A program made the position numbers and the translations under genes. DNA of 64,000 nt from the NCBI GenBank assembly GCA_940337035.1, contig CALNHX010003565.1, positions 1 through 64,000 of the forward strand, read 5' to 3'. The notes under the pieces were generated by a model. The model saw only the letters and a program-made list of their open reading frames with translations, did not search any database and had not been told where the DNA came from. Origin of the DNA: Agriotes lineatus. Taxonomy: Eukaryota; Arthropoda; Insecta; Coleoptera; Elateridae. Position 1 is the first letter of the stretch. Every line of letters starts with the position of its first letter. This document shows positions 47,801 to 59,800 of the stretch, one piece after another.

Positions 47801-50800
47801 GGGTCATTCTCCTGGCTACTCTGTAACTCGTCTGGCTCCCACGAGTCGTCGACCACAGTGGTACGATTAATGGGTACCGCACGACTCTCCAATCTCGAAC
47901 AGTGGCCGCAGTCCGCAGGGCAAGGCCTCTTGGATAACGCATCGGCGTTGCGGTGGACTGTGCCAGGTCGATGACTTATTCCCAAGTCGAACTCTTCTAG
48001 GCGCTCGATCCACTCAGCCACCTGTCCTTCAGGGTTCTCGCACTGCAGCAGCCATCTCAGAGCAGGATAGTCGGTCCTCAGCAAGACTCTTTTGCCAAAC
48101 TCAACTGATTTATGTTTTCCTACGTCAGTACGGCCGCTGGGATGATCTCCGCACTCGACGATGTCCTGGTACCGGGCCACCAAATCTTCTATCTTCTTCC
48201 GTTTTCGTTGGCTCATGCCCCTTCCCAGTATTGGGTTCCTCCTGACGGTTGCCAGTTCCCTGCTGACGTTCATCATCCTTACTGGGACCCCAAGCCCAGT
48301 CTTCATCAACGTCTTCCCTACCAGGATACCATGAGTGAGCTTCTTGCCACCATCAGGCTCGACCACGCGCACCACGCTGCCCCGGAGATCGCCATCCAGG
48401 TATGCATCCACGACCCTCCCGGTTCGTCCTTGCAGAGTAACATCTTCCGTCCATACCACTTGTGCCGCGATCTCTCCTCTTGGGTGTCGGGAAAGCTCCT
48501 CCCCACCCACGTGCAACTCGCCGCGTCTCAGGTCCAAAGCGCACTCACACTTATCCACAACATCCACTCCCAGAATGCACTCGTCCGCAATGTCAGCATA
48601 ATCGGGCTCAACCACGCGCACCACGTTGCTCCGGAGATCGCCATCCAGGTATGCATCCACGACCCTCTCGGTCCGTCCCTGCAGAATAACATCTTCCGCC
48701 CATACCACTTGTGCCACGATCTCTCCTCCTGGGTGTCGGGAAAGCTCCTCCCCACCCACGTGCAACTCGCCGCGTCTCAGGTCCAAAGCGCACTCACACT
48801 TATCCACAACATCCATTCCCAGGATGCACTCGTCCGCAATGTCAGCATAATCGGGCTCAACCACGCGCACCACGTTGCTCCGGAGATCGCCATCCAGGTA
48901 TGCATCCACGACCCTCTCGGTTCGTCCCTGCGGAATAACATCTTCCGCCCATACCACTTGTGCCGCGATCTCTCCTCCTGGGTGTCGGGAAAGCTCCTCC
49001 CCACCCACGTGCAACTCGCCGCGTCTCAGGTCCAACAACAGAGACCGAACTCTTCCATTTATTTTCCCATCAAGATTTTGGACTACTTCCTCTTCTGCGG
49101 TTTCCAGCTTTTCCTGCCCGACCTTCAGCTCTTCTCGTGCTTTCTGCCCGGCTTCCAGCTGTTCCCTAAGATCCTCTTGTGCTTTTTCTGCCTTCTTTCG
49201 ACCGGATCGCAATTCTTCCCTAAGCTCATCCTTGAGGTTTTCTTGAGTGGCTTTCAACTTTTCCTCAAGTTTTTCTGCCTTCTTTCGGCCGGCTTTCCAT
49301 TCCTCAAGTTTTTGGACTGCTTTCTCTTGCTCGGCCTTCAGCCATTCCTTAAGTGCTTCCTGTGCTTCCTTTTGGCCGGCTTTAATTCTTCCTGGCCAAC
49401 TTGGATCTCTTTCCTAAGATCCTCTTGTGCTTTTTCCGCTTTCTCTTGCGCTTTCTCTGCCTTGTCCTGGCTAACTTGCATCAGTTGCAAAAGTTGGCTT
49501 AATTGGGCTTCCATTTTGCTACTTTGAGATCTCGTCAAAGGCATGCACAATACTCACTTCAATTTATTTATCTGACCGTCGTTTTATCGGCACTTGTTAA
49601 ATAATTTATTTATTTTAATGTTTGTTCAATAATTTTCTTATAGCCCCCGGTTCAAAACCTCATACCGACACCACTGTTACGTTCTTAACGTTCGGGCTAT
49701 TTAAAATTATACGACAAACATGGGTTCAAATATTTGTTTACACTATTGGATTAATTATTGTTATTTACAAGCACATGCGGGAATTATCAAGCAGATTACA
49801 AATTACTTTTAAACTACGGCACTATTTCTAACAACTATTATTATTTATATCACTCTTAAACACTAACGATTATATATTTATTTATTTCTATTATTTATGT
49901 TCATATGTACACGCGTTTTTATTTATATGGGGGCTTCTAACAAGCCTCGACGTGAGTTCGAACTGCCGCAGAATTATTTCAGAACTGAACTGCGGGTCCG
50001 ACGGCCGGGTATTTATATGGCCAATAATTTCCCTCCAGAAGCTTCCAGACAGTCCCGACACTCACTAGAAACTCCAGGCGGAAGCATGACGCATTTGACC
50101 TCGGGCCCGTTCTCGGAGCATCTGTTCGAAGTGACTCATCGCGCACACCTGCTTCTAGATCGACCTGGAAGCCGTTCTCGCATTCGTTACAATAAAATAG
50201 CTATTATTAAGAGTTGCTAGAGTCAATTAGAATAGATTTTTCCAAGTCAAGGCCTTCTATGGTAAAAAATAAAAATTTAAAAAATTTGTTTAAAAAATTG
50301 AAATTTGGCAAGACTGTTATATGTAATTTGACTCGTAGATTCAGAAAAACATAAAATATACAGGGTGTTCCATTTAAAAAATCAAAGTTGCTATCATTTC
50401 CGGTAAAACCGAAAGTCAGCCATTTTGACTATGTCTATCGACCAATCAGAAATTATGTCTAGTATCTTGGTATAAAATTTTATCCAAATCGATTCATAAA
50501 TAAAGAAGATATAAGCATGGCCCATGCTTGTATCTTCTTTATATATGAATCAATTTGGATGAAATTCAATATGTAGATATTAGACATAATTTCTGAGTGA
50601 CGGATAGATATAGTTGAAATGGCCAACTTTTGGTTTCATTTTTTTAAATGGATCACCCTATACATTTTAAGTTTTTTGGAATGCTCGGCTCAACTTACAT
50701 AATATGATACTGATGCCAAATTTTATTTTTTCTCGTGGAAGGCCATGATTGGAGAAAATATGTTCTAAATTACTCTAGTGACCCATAATAATACCTATTT

Positions 50801-53800
50801 TATTAATTTGATCAATAACAAATCGGCCATTTTGGTTATACCTGCCCCTCAATCCGAAATTAGTTTAATATCCCCGTAACAAGTTTTATCCAAATCTGTT
50901 GATAAGTAAAGGAGATAGAGACATAGCCCTGACCTCATTGTCACCTGGTATAGCGTGTTTCCCGATTGAGTTTAACATATGTATGATAACCCAAAAATTT
51001 TGAAATTGTATTTTCATAATTGAGAGATTGTTCGTGCTTGCCCTGAAACTTATTTCGCCCATAATTTTAATTCAGTGGAAATCCAGTACTTCTTGATAAC
51101 TCAGCGATAATTTTTTCAGTTTCATGTAAAGTACTATAATTATTAAAGTGATAGCAAAAGTTTATTAAGGAAGGTTGCTGGAGACGTTCTCAAATACTAG
51201 TATGCAAAATTTAAAAAAGATCGGTTGTGTTTAAGAAAACACAGTGAGCATATAAAAATAGCAAACTACGTATTGCCAATTTACCATACTGCATACTTCA
51301 TTGTTCATTGAAGTTCCTGAGAGTGACAACAACTTTTCAGTAAAAATATAACAAGTGCTTAGATAGATAGATACTTTATTAGTGCCATATATATAGAGTA
51401 CTTACGCAAGTCAAACTGGTTTGAAACCTAAATAATTACATGCTTAATATTAAAAATTATAGTAGTTACAAGATTATAGACAATAGACAACTAACAATAG
51501 CAATAATGATAACATGAACTCAGTATAAGAATTTAAATGTGAAGAGATATGAATTTCAGATATTATTTTCAGAAATTATGAATTTTAGATGTACGATTTA
51601 TCGCATTCTATAAATTCTCTATAGTCATAGAAAGCTTTGCTGATACAAAATAACTTAATTCTAGTTTTAAATTCTTTTAAGTTTAAATTTTTAACAGTGC
51701 TCGGGAGGCTATTAAAAAAATTTATGCTGAAAAAATCAGGTCCATTTTGACATCTTTTTAATTTGCAATAGCTGTTTACTAGGTTTTCTTTCATTCTTGT
51801 GGGGTATTCATGCAGTTCACTATAAGTTTGGTTTTTTTTTTGGTTGGTTTTAACGTAAATTAGGTTTTCCAAAATATATATTGAGGGAAAAGTTAGAATT
51901 CGCAAATATTTAAAAGCATCCCTGCAATCATATCTGTAACCTAAGCTCATTATTATTCTTACAGTCTTCCTTTGGAGTACAAAGATTTTTGATGCCTGTG
52001 CTACATGTCCCCAGGCCAAAATCCCATAAGACTTGACCGATTGACCAAGAGAATAGTATGCAAGTTTAAGGATTTCAACCGAGGCACAGTTTTTAAGATT
52101 TCGTAGGATAAATATGAAACTACTCATTTTATTACACACATAATCTACATGCTTATGCCATCTCAATCCCGGGTCAAGCACTACACCCAAGAATTTAATT
52201 TCGTCCTGTTCGTTGTTAATGTTATAAAGTGTGTTTTAATGTAAATATCATATTGCATGTTTTACTCATATTTAAACAAAGTTTGTTTCTGTTTAACCAT
52301 TTTTTAGTTTCTCTTAGAGCATTTTCTGAGTTTGCTAGAGCTACTTCTAATAAATTATCTCTAACTGATATAGTAGTGTCATCTGCAAAAAGTGTGTATT
52401 TGACATTTTCTTTATTGAGGGGTAGATCATTAATATAAATTAAGAATAATAATGGCCCAAGAACAGACCCCTGCGGGATGTCTACTATTCTTTTTTTGAT
52501 AACATTAGGTCCTCTACTTTTACTTGTTGATATCTGTCTGATAAGTATGAATTTATTAGTTTGATGCTATCGCTATCAAAGTTGTACCACTCTAATTTTT
52601 TGACAAGTTTTTGATGAGAGACACAATCAAAAGCTTTTGTGAGATCGCAGAACGTTACTGAATCATATTCATTATTTTAAAATACATCTGAAATGTCATT
52701 AACAAGATTCATTATTCTCTGGACTTGGTATTTTTTCGGAATCCGAACTGACAATCTGTGAATATTTTGTTTAATTTCAAAGAATGATGAGATTCTGTTA
52801 GCCATAGCAGTTTCAAAAATTTTTGATATGATAGGCAAAAGAGATATAGGCCTATAATTACCGGTTTCCCTCTTATTCCCTTTTTTATAAATGGGTATGA
52901 CAATTGAGACTTTCAAAGCCAAAGGAAAGTATTTTAATTTTAGACATTGATTTATTAGTTTTGTTATTGGCATTATGTTTATAAAAATGTTATCTATACA
53001 GTTATTCATTTGGGTGTTTTCATATATTGTTTGTTTGAAACCGAAACTTTTTAAGAAATTGCACAATGATGTGCAATTATCATGACTTGTTCCGAATGCT
53101 ACATTAAAATCACCGGCTTGAAACATTGGAAATATTTGGAAATATGTATGTTCTGCAGCTATTTTTTCAGTAGCAGTGCATGCCAACTGAAAAAATTCGG
53201 ACTTTGAAGGAGAGATTTTTTCTTGAAGGCATGCATGAATGCTTTTGTTAGAAAAAAAGAGCTGCTGAACATTTTTTCCAAATATTTCCATAGGAAATTT
53301 CAATAGGAAAATATTAAACCAGGAGGCCGTGAACGTATGCTTTTAAAATAAAAAAAAATAAAAACTTGTAATACGTAAATACGCAACCAGACGCACAATC
53401 GCAACGAACTGTAGCGCCTCTACAAACTATAAAAACGGCTTGAACTAAAAATGCGGCATGCCGCATAGAGACGTCAGTCTGGCATTAATCCAGGAGGCCA
53501 TATTAGAATATAAGCAATTTAAAAATATCTTATTAAATTATTATCTACGTCAATCATGAAATAGGTCCTTATGCTAGAATATGCACTACAGCTAGAAAAT
53601 TAGTATCAACAATGTACAACACGTATTTTTTATTTCCAGTTCAAGTATGCATTGTCGATGGAAGAGGCAGTTTTAGAAGAGCGGCCAGATACTGCCCTAT
53701 TCTAGATGGACCTGATAGTAAAGTAGAATGTGTAATAGGATTAGACAGGTAATTAATAAATATGTGAGTAGAAAAGATATTCTTATATACAATATGATAT

Positions 53801-56800
53801 GGATTACCTACGATTTTTTCTGGTATGTGCACCACATCAAATGATTTTATTTCTGTCTTTTCATTTCTTTATAACTGCTACATTACTATAATTATCATTC
53901 TTATTCTATCTTGTAACACAAGCAACAGTTAAAAGATTTGCTTAGAACAATATTATACCTAAACTAATCCCATAACTACTATCTATATTAAAAGACAGTT
54001 TTCTTCTAAACAAATTTTATACAGTACAGTGATAATAGAGTAACTAATCAACTATATTATCCTTAAAAATGTTTAATCAACTGCATATAAGTTTGTGCCG
54101 AAATAAAAATGAAGATAGTTTTTGTCAAGTAGATATGTATCTAAAACGTTTGTATGTAATAGTTTTAAGTATAATATGCCATATATTATAGAATGTTGTA
54201 TAGATTGATATTTATTATGAAATTGTTATTACAATTTGGTGAAACTAAAGATTTCATATGTATAGAAGCCTGCAAATAGACAGCTACATGGTAGGGAGGT
54301 TACATCTTTCAGACGCTTGTTAAATTCAATTTTCATTAAGTTTATGGAAAATGCTCGTTTATTTTGTCATCCGTTGTTTTTTTTTGTGTGCGTCATATGT
54401 CATATGATTTGTTTTTATGAGATGTTTTCTACCATATTACAGTTTCATATCAAATTACTCACAACAAGGTACTATGTACTATATAATCTCAAGCATTTAA
54501 GCTATTAATACTTTGAATAATATTAATCATTTTGTCAATAAGGCAATTTTATAGTGGTTTATTTTTTTCAATATTTTTATTGGTAGTTATCAGTACCTAC
54601 TTCAGAATAACAATAACTATTTTGGGTCTACAGTAATACACACAAGTTCACAAGTCATAGGTACGAGGATTGTTCAACGGAAACACGTTTGGCTCGCATA
54701 GAATTTTATCACCAGCATATCTACATATTACTACAACAATAGGACTCTTGCCTTAATGTTAATAGAGATTTTTGTGAATTGAGTAAATAAAAATTATGCT
54801 ACAGCCTCCAAACGTGTTTCTATTGAACAATCCTCATACAATGTTTTTTCACTCTTATATTTTGTAATGCAATGCTCCATTACTGTTATAATAAGATAGT
54901 AGCTGATTTTTGATGTAAGAAATAAACAAATTTGTAAAAAGTATTATATGTGTAGTATACTAGAAACAACTATGCAATTTTAAGAATAACAGATAGATAC
55001 CAAATCAAAATAATAATAGTATATGCACCCACCAGCAAACACCCAGATGAAGAGATCGATCAGTTCTATGATGATATCGAGAGCGCAATGGACAGCAAAA
55101 GAACATATTTCACCATGATCCTCAGAGACTTCAACGCTAGGATTGGTACGAGAGAACAAGGCGAAACCTGTGTGGGAAAACATGGCATAGGTAGACGAAA
55201 TACGCGAGGACAAACGTTAGTCAACTTTGCTGAAACACACCAACTGAGAATAATGAACACGTTCTTCTACAAAAAAGAATCAAGAAGATGGACGTGGAGG
55301 CACCCTAATGGAAGATCACGAAACGAAATAGATTTTATCCTTACAAGCGCCCCTCGTACAGTCCAAGATGTGTCCGTCATCAACCAAGTACACATTAGTG
55401 ACCATAGACTAGTTAGAAGTAGAATTAAAATTAACTTAAAGAACAAAAGATTCAAACTTATAGGTAAGAAAAAATTGGAAGGTAAAATAGATCTTCAACA
55501 CCTAGATCAAGACATATACCAGAAGAAGATAGAGCAAGTGATGGAAAGTAAAGGATACAGTAATGGGAATAGGAGTGATATAGATATTGATGAACTAAAT
55601 AACTATATAACAAAAACAACCCGAGAAATTGCACAAGACGTCCTAAAAGGGAAACCTAATACAAATAAAGACAAAAAACTGAGAGATGAAACACGAAAGC
55701 TAATTGATGACAGGAATAAAAATAAGAAAAACATGAATGAAGAACAGTTGAAAAGCCTAAACAAGGAAATAAGAAGAAGAGTCAGAAAGGACTGTAGTGA
55801 ATATAAAGAAAGAATTATTGAGGAAGTTATACTACAAAATAAAGGTCCTAAAGTGTTCAGAAAGAAAACTAATGAAGGTCGAAAAGAAATAACCACATTA
55901 ATAGACGAGACAGGGCGGAAGGTAAATGACCGCAGCGAAATATTGAGACACATCGAAAAGTTCTACAAATCGCTTTATTCCAGCTATGAACCAGAACCAA
56001 CTAGAAGCCCCACAGATAAAAGGAAACGATAAAGACCTGAAAAACTACAGGCCAATTTCCCTGCTCTCACATCTGTATAAACTACTTACGAAAATTATAA
56101 CAACCAGAACAGCACAAAAACTTGATGCCTTTCAATCGAACGAACAAGCTGCATTTAGGACCAGACACAGTACTATAGAGCACATACATACATTGAGACA
56201 AGTGACAGAAAAAAGCCACAAATATAACCGACCGTTGTATATGGCATTTATAGATTTTGAGAAAGCCTTCGACACGGTTGAGAGGTGGGCTCTAATCAAT
56301 GCACTAAAACGCTGTAGATTAGATTATAGATATATCAACTTTTAATTGACAACTTATACAAAGAAGCAAAGAAGGTTATTCGGGTATACGACGGAACAGA
56401 ACCAATATCAATACATAGAGGTATCAGACAGGGGGACACCATCTCTCCTAAAATGTTCACTAACTTACTACAGGACGTATTCAATGGTCTAAACTGGCAG
56501 GACAAAGGCATAAACGTGAACGGGAAACACATGTCACATCTCCGATACGCCGACGATATTGTACTTACAACAAATAACATGCAGGAGCTACAAGTGATGA
56601 TGGAGGAACTCGAGGCAGCCGCAAGTAGAGTTGGATTGAGAATGAACTTTGCAAAAACAAAAATAATGGCAAACAGTGAGGATGTAAGACCTATAACAAT
56701 TAAACACCACCCTATAGAGGTTGTAGAACAATATATATATTTGGGACAAGTAATATCTCTCAAAGAAGATACACAAGTCATTGACACCAACAGGAGAATT

Positions 56801-59800
56801 CGGCTGGCTTGGGCTGCTTTTGGGAATCTGAGCAAGGAAGTGTTCAAAACTAAATACCCTCAATACCTCAAAACGAGAGTATACAATCAATGCGTGTTAC
56901 CAATAATGACCTATGGTTCCGAGACATGGCCTCTTAAAGAAACTTTGATCCAAAAATTAAAGATCGCTCAACGAGGCATGGAACGCTCCATGTTGGGTAT
57001 AAGATTGCGGGACCGGATACGGAATGAACAATAAGAGAATGTACCAAAGTGGAGGATGTAGCGAAACACATTGCAAGTTTGAAGTGGAGTTGGGCGGGGC
57101 ACGGCATGAGACAAGACGACAATCGATGGTCTAAGCTGACGACCGAGTGGAGACCTCGGGAAGGCAGAAGGAACAGAGGTAGACCGAGGGCTAGATGGCG
57201 AGACGACGTGGACAAGATCGTAGTGATACAGTGGATGAGTACAACATCGGATAGAACGGAGTGGAGGCGCCGAGGGGAGGCATATATTCAACACTGGAGT
57301 AATTAAACGCTGATGAAAGAAGAAGAGAAGAAGATACTAGAAACAAAATATTTTGTGGGCATTATTATGTTGTTGAGAATAGTATGATAATTTAAAAAAG
57401 TCTTTGTGTTAAGCGCTACTAGTCTTTTCTGAAGATTTTTTAAGTAGGTATTACATATTATATACTCTTTGGCAAACAAATATCTAAGAAAACAAAACAA
57501 ATGCAATTCTGGAGAACAAAACACTAGGTGACGGGCCGTCTATTAAAAAATAAGCATGTTTTTAAATTTTACTCTTAAAAATAACAAAAAACAATGCAAC
57601 ATTTGACTCGATAACTTTGTAGGCTAATGTTTTTTTATCTTTATCCATGAGCGAAGAATTAATTACTGATTTAAAGTAGGTAGGGTGTTGATCGATTTGC
57701 TACAGGTACTAGCACACAAGTCCCCAAAACTATTCTGTGACAATGTGAATTTTTTTTTATTATGTTGTTGTTTATTATGTTATTTTATTTATTTATGTAA
57801 GATATTCTCTTCAGGTTAGATTGTCTAAGAAGAATTGCAAAGGGCAAAGCTGATTTTTCTGTATTTACGCCAGAAGACTTAGTAGCAGCAACGAATCTAA
57901 AGGTTGAAGTGCTGGTAACAAATGAATTGCGATTTACGAAAGGTAAAAGTTATTAAGTAAAAGTAGCGGAGTTAGTAACAAGTTCATTTTCATTTTCAGA
58001 TGAGTATGAATATGAAGTAGTTGCTGTAATTAGCAATGAAGCTGGAATATCAACTAGATATGATTTACGAGATAAAAGATTTTGCCATCCTGGTTATGGA
58101 TCTGAGGCAGATTGGACGCAGATATTGGCTAATGTAAAAACAAAACTTTTACATCATTTATTTATTTTAAGTTAATACGTTGTAGTATCTGGAAGTCTCC
58201 GTGGTTCCACAATCTTGTAACTCTGCCCTAACACTTACTGAGAATAGAATTCGATCATCTTCAAAGTACTTTAAAAGTGCATGTAAAGCAGGTCCATGGG
58301 TTAATGAACCTTTATTAGATCAACAGCTCAGTAAGTTTGTAACTCTGATTGTGTACTTTATATTCGACTAAGTAAACTGATTTTCCAGAAACTAAATACC
58401 CTAATTTATGCGAATTATGTGATTCACCATCATCATGTTCTCATCATGATAAATATTGGGGACGTCGTGGAAATCTACTGTGCTTAACTGACGGCGCAGG
58501 AGATATAAGCTGGGCTCGTTTAGATGATGTTCGAAGTCATTTTGGCATTACTCCAGGATCTGCTGTCTCAACTGCAGATGGATACAGTTTTCTCTGCCCT
58601 GATGGCACAATTACTCCAATAAATTCAACATCACCATGCATATGGGTCGCTAAACCTTGGCCGGTCATTGCTACAAAAAGGTATGTAATCGCCTATTATT
58701 CTACAATAATATGTAAACATTCAAATAACCAATCTGACTAAACTAACAACCTAATATTTTATTTTGATTTTAGAACAAGTGCCCAAGATATCCAGGAATT
58801 CATATCTTCACTTTCTCACGCAGATATCAATTCGTGGCAATCTGCTTTACTGAATTTAATTGAAACTTACCATTCAACTATACAGACTATAGAGCCCATA
58901 GAAGCTATTGAAAGTTATTTAGCAAAAGCGCCAGGATTTTTAAGTGCAAATAGCTTTCCTGGATGTCATCCACCTCGTACAGTCAGAATATGTGTTACTT
59001 CCAACCTTGAAAATTCTAAATGTTCATGGTTACGTGAAGCAGCAATGGTATATGGAATTGAACCTGACATTGAGTGTCTCAAAGCTGATAATAAAACTCA
59101 CTGTATGCAAGGTATTGTCGACAACATGGTTGACGTTGTTATGGTTCCTCCTGACCTGATACATTTTGCTAAATCGTAAGAAATGCAAATATTGTGTATG
59201 TAACTTCTCTGCTATTGCTTTATTTTTAGGAACTACAACCTTAAAACGCTGTTTTATGAAACAACTAGTGATAATGATAAGTATATTACAGTTGCAGTAA
59301 TTAAACATCAGTCGAGCATCAAGTCTTTAGCCGACTTAAAAGGCAAGAAAGCTTGTTTTCCAGTATATGATGGTATAGCCTGGAATACAGCTGTGCACTC
59401 ATTGCAAATGAGAGGTTTATTAAAAACTTGTCCTTTTACAAAAGGCATGGCTGATTTCTTTGGTCCCAGCTGTGTACCCAACTTACCTGTAAATGAATCA
59501 ACTAGTTTGTCAAGTAACTGTAAGAATGATGTGTACGATGGGGATTATGGCGCTATGAGATGTTTAACTCATGGAAATGCAGATGTAGCTTTTGTATCCA
59601 TGAACACTTTTACAAGCTTTTTTAAAGGTATTTATTTAAATTCTACATTATTGTATTACTTTTATTTGATTCTTTCGTAATTATAAGAAATAACTACACT
59701 TTATAGTTTATAGGTTATTGTTTAGTTTTTGTAAGAAATATACTTTTTTCCAGATCTCAAACAAAAAGGGAACATAATGCTGGATGAAAGTGATTATAAA

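Larger units (their letters stand above)
46260..50191 (-). mobile_element. Gypsy LTR retrotransposon, recent, non-autonomous (no reverse transcriptase)
   Basis: Two 517-bp LTRs (46260-46776 and 49675-50191; TGTTAC...GTTACA) differ at a single base (A or G in TATTT[A/G]TTTACAC). The target duplication is ATAA on both sides (46256-46259 and 50192-50195), and the empty site can be read from the opposite palindrome arm (TTTATAAAATAGC in inverse near 45147). The PBS lies at 49649-49673 and the PPT at 46777-46790, so the coding strand is minus. The internal part is only 2.9 kb: capsid, the first half of protease, RT and most of RNase H are absent. Confidence 0.96.
51360..53303 (-). mobile_element. 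Jockey/CR1-type LINE, decayed and internally deleted
   Basis: Reverse strand, from right to left: endonuclease end (FQAGDFNVAFG, NNCIDNIFIN), an abrupt join to RT (CLKLKYFPLALKVSIVIPIY, NYRPISLLPIISKIFE), then in shifted frames KAFDCVSHQKLVKKLEW, PQGSVLGPLLFLIYINDLPL and YTLFADDTT (motif C), then WLNRNKLCLNMSKT, then the C-terminus (52190-51585). The 3' end near 51360 is a short (TATC)n tail. The region between endonuclease and RT is deleted. Confidence 0.85.
54970..57333 (+). mobile_element. RTE-type LINE, 5'-truncated, with perfect 13-bp TSD
   Basis: ATACTAGAAACAA is present at 54957-54969 and 57334-57346. The element starts inside the endonuclease and ends in a GAAGAAGAGAAGAAG tail. It is much better preserved than the RTE at 847-4329: three long + frames cover endonuclease, RT and C-terminus with only a few breaks. 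It lies in intron 2 in the same orientation as the transferrin gene. Confidence 0.95.

Noticed and set aside
48357..49035. CRISPR-like or satellite array
   Set aside because: Repeats are 249 bp, contiguous without spacers, and in frame within a Gypsy ORF. CRISPR arrays do not occur in such genomes.
48112..49527. 471-codon + strand frame
   Set aside because: It is antisense to the Gypsy gag/pol frame and only mirrors its tandem repeats and low stop density. The minus frame has real retroelement domains.
53641..53835. Reverse-strand 64-codon frame at transferrin exon 2
   Set aside because: It is the shadow of the transferrin exon, whose forward frame matches the family precisely.
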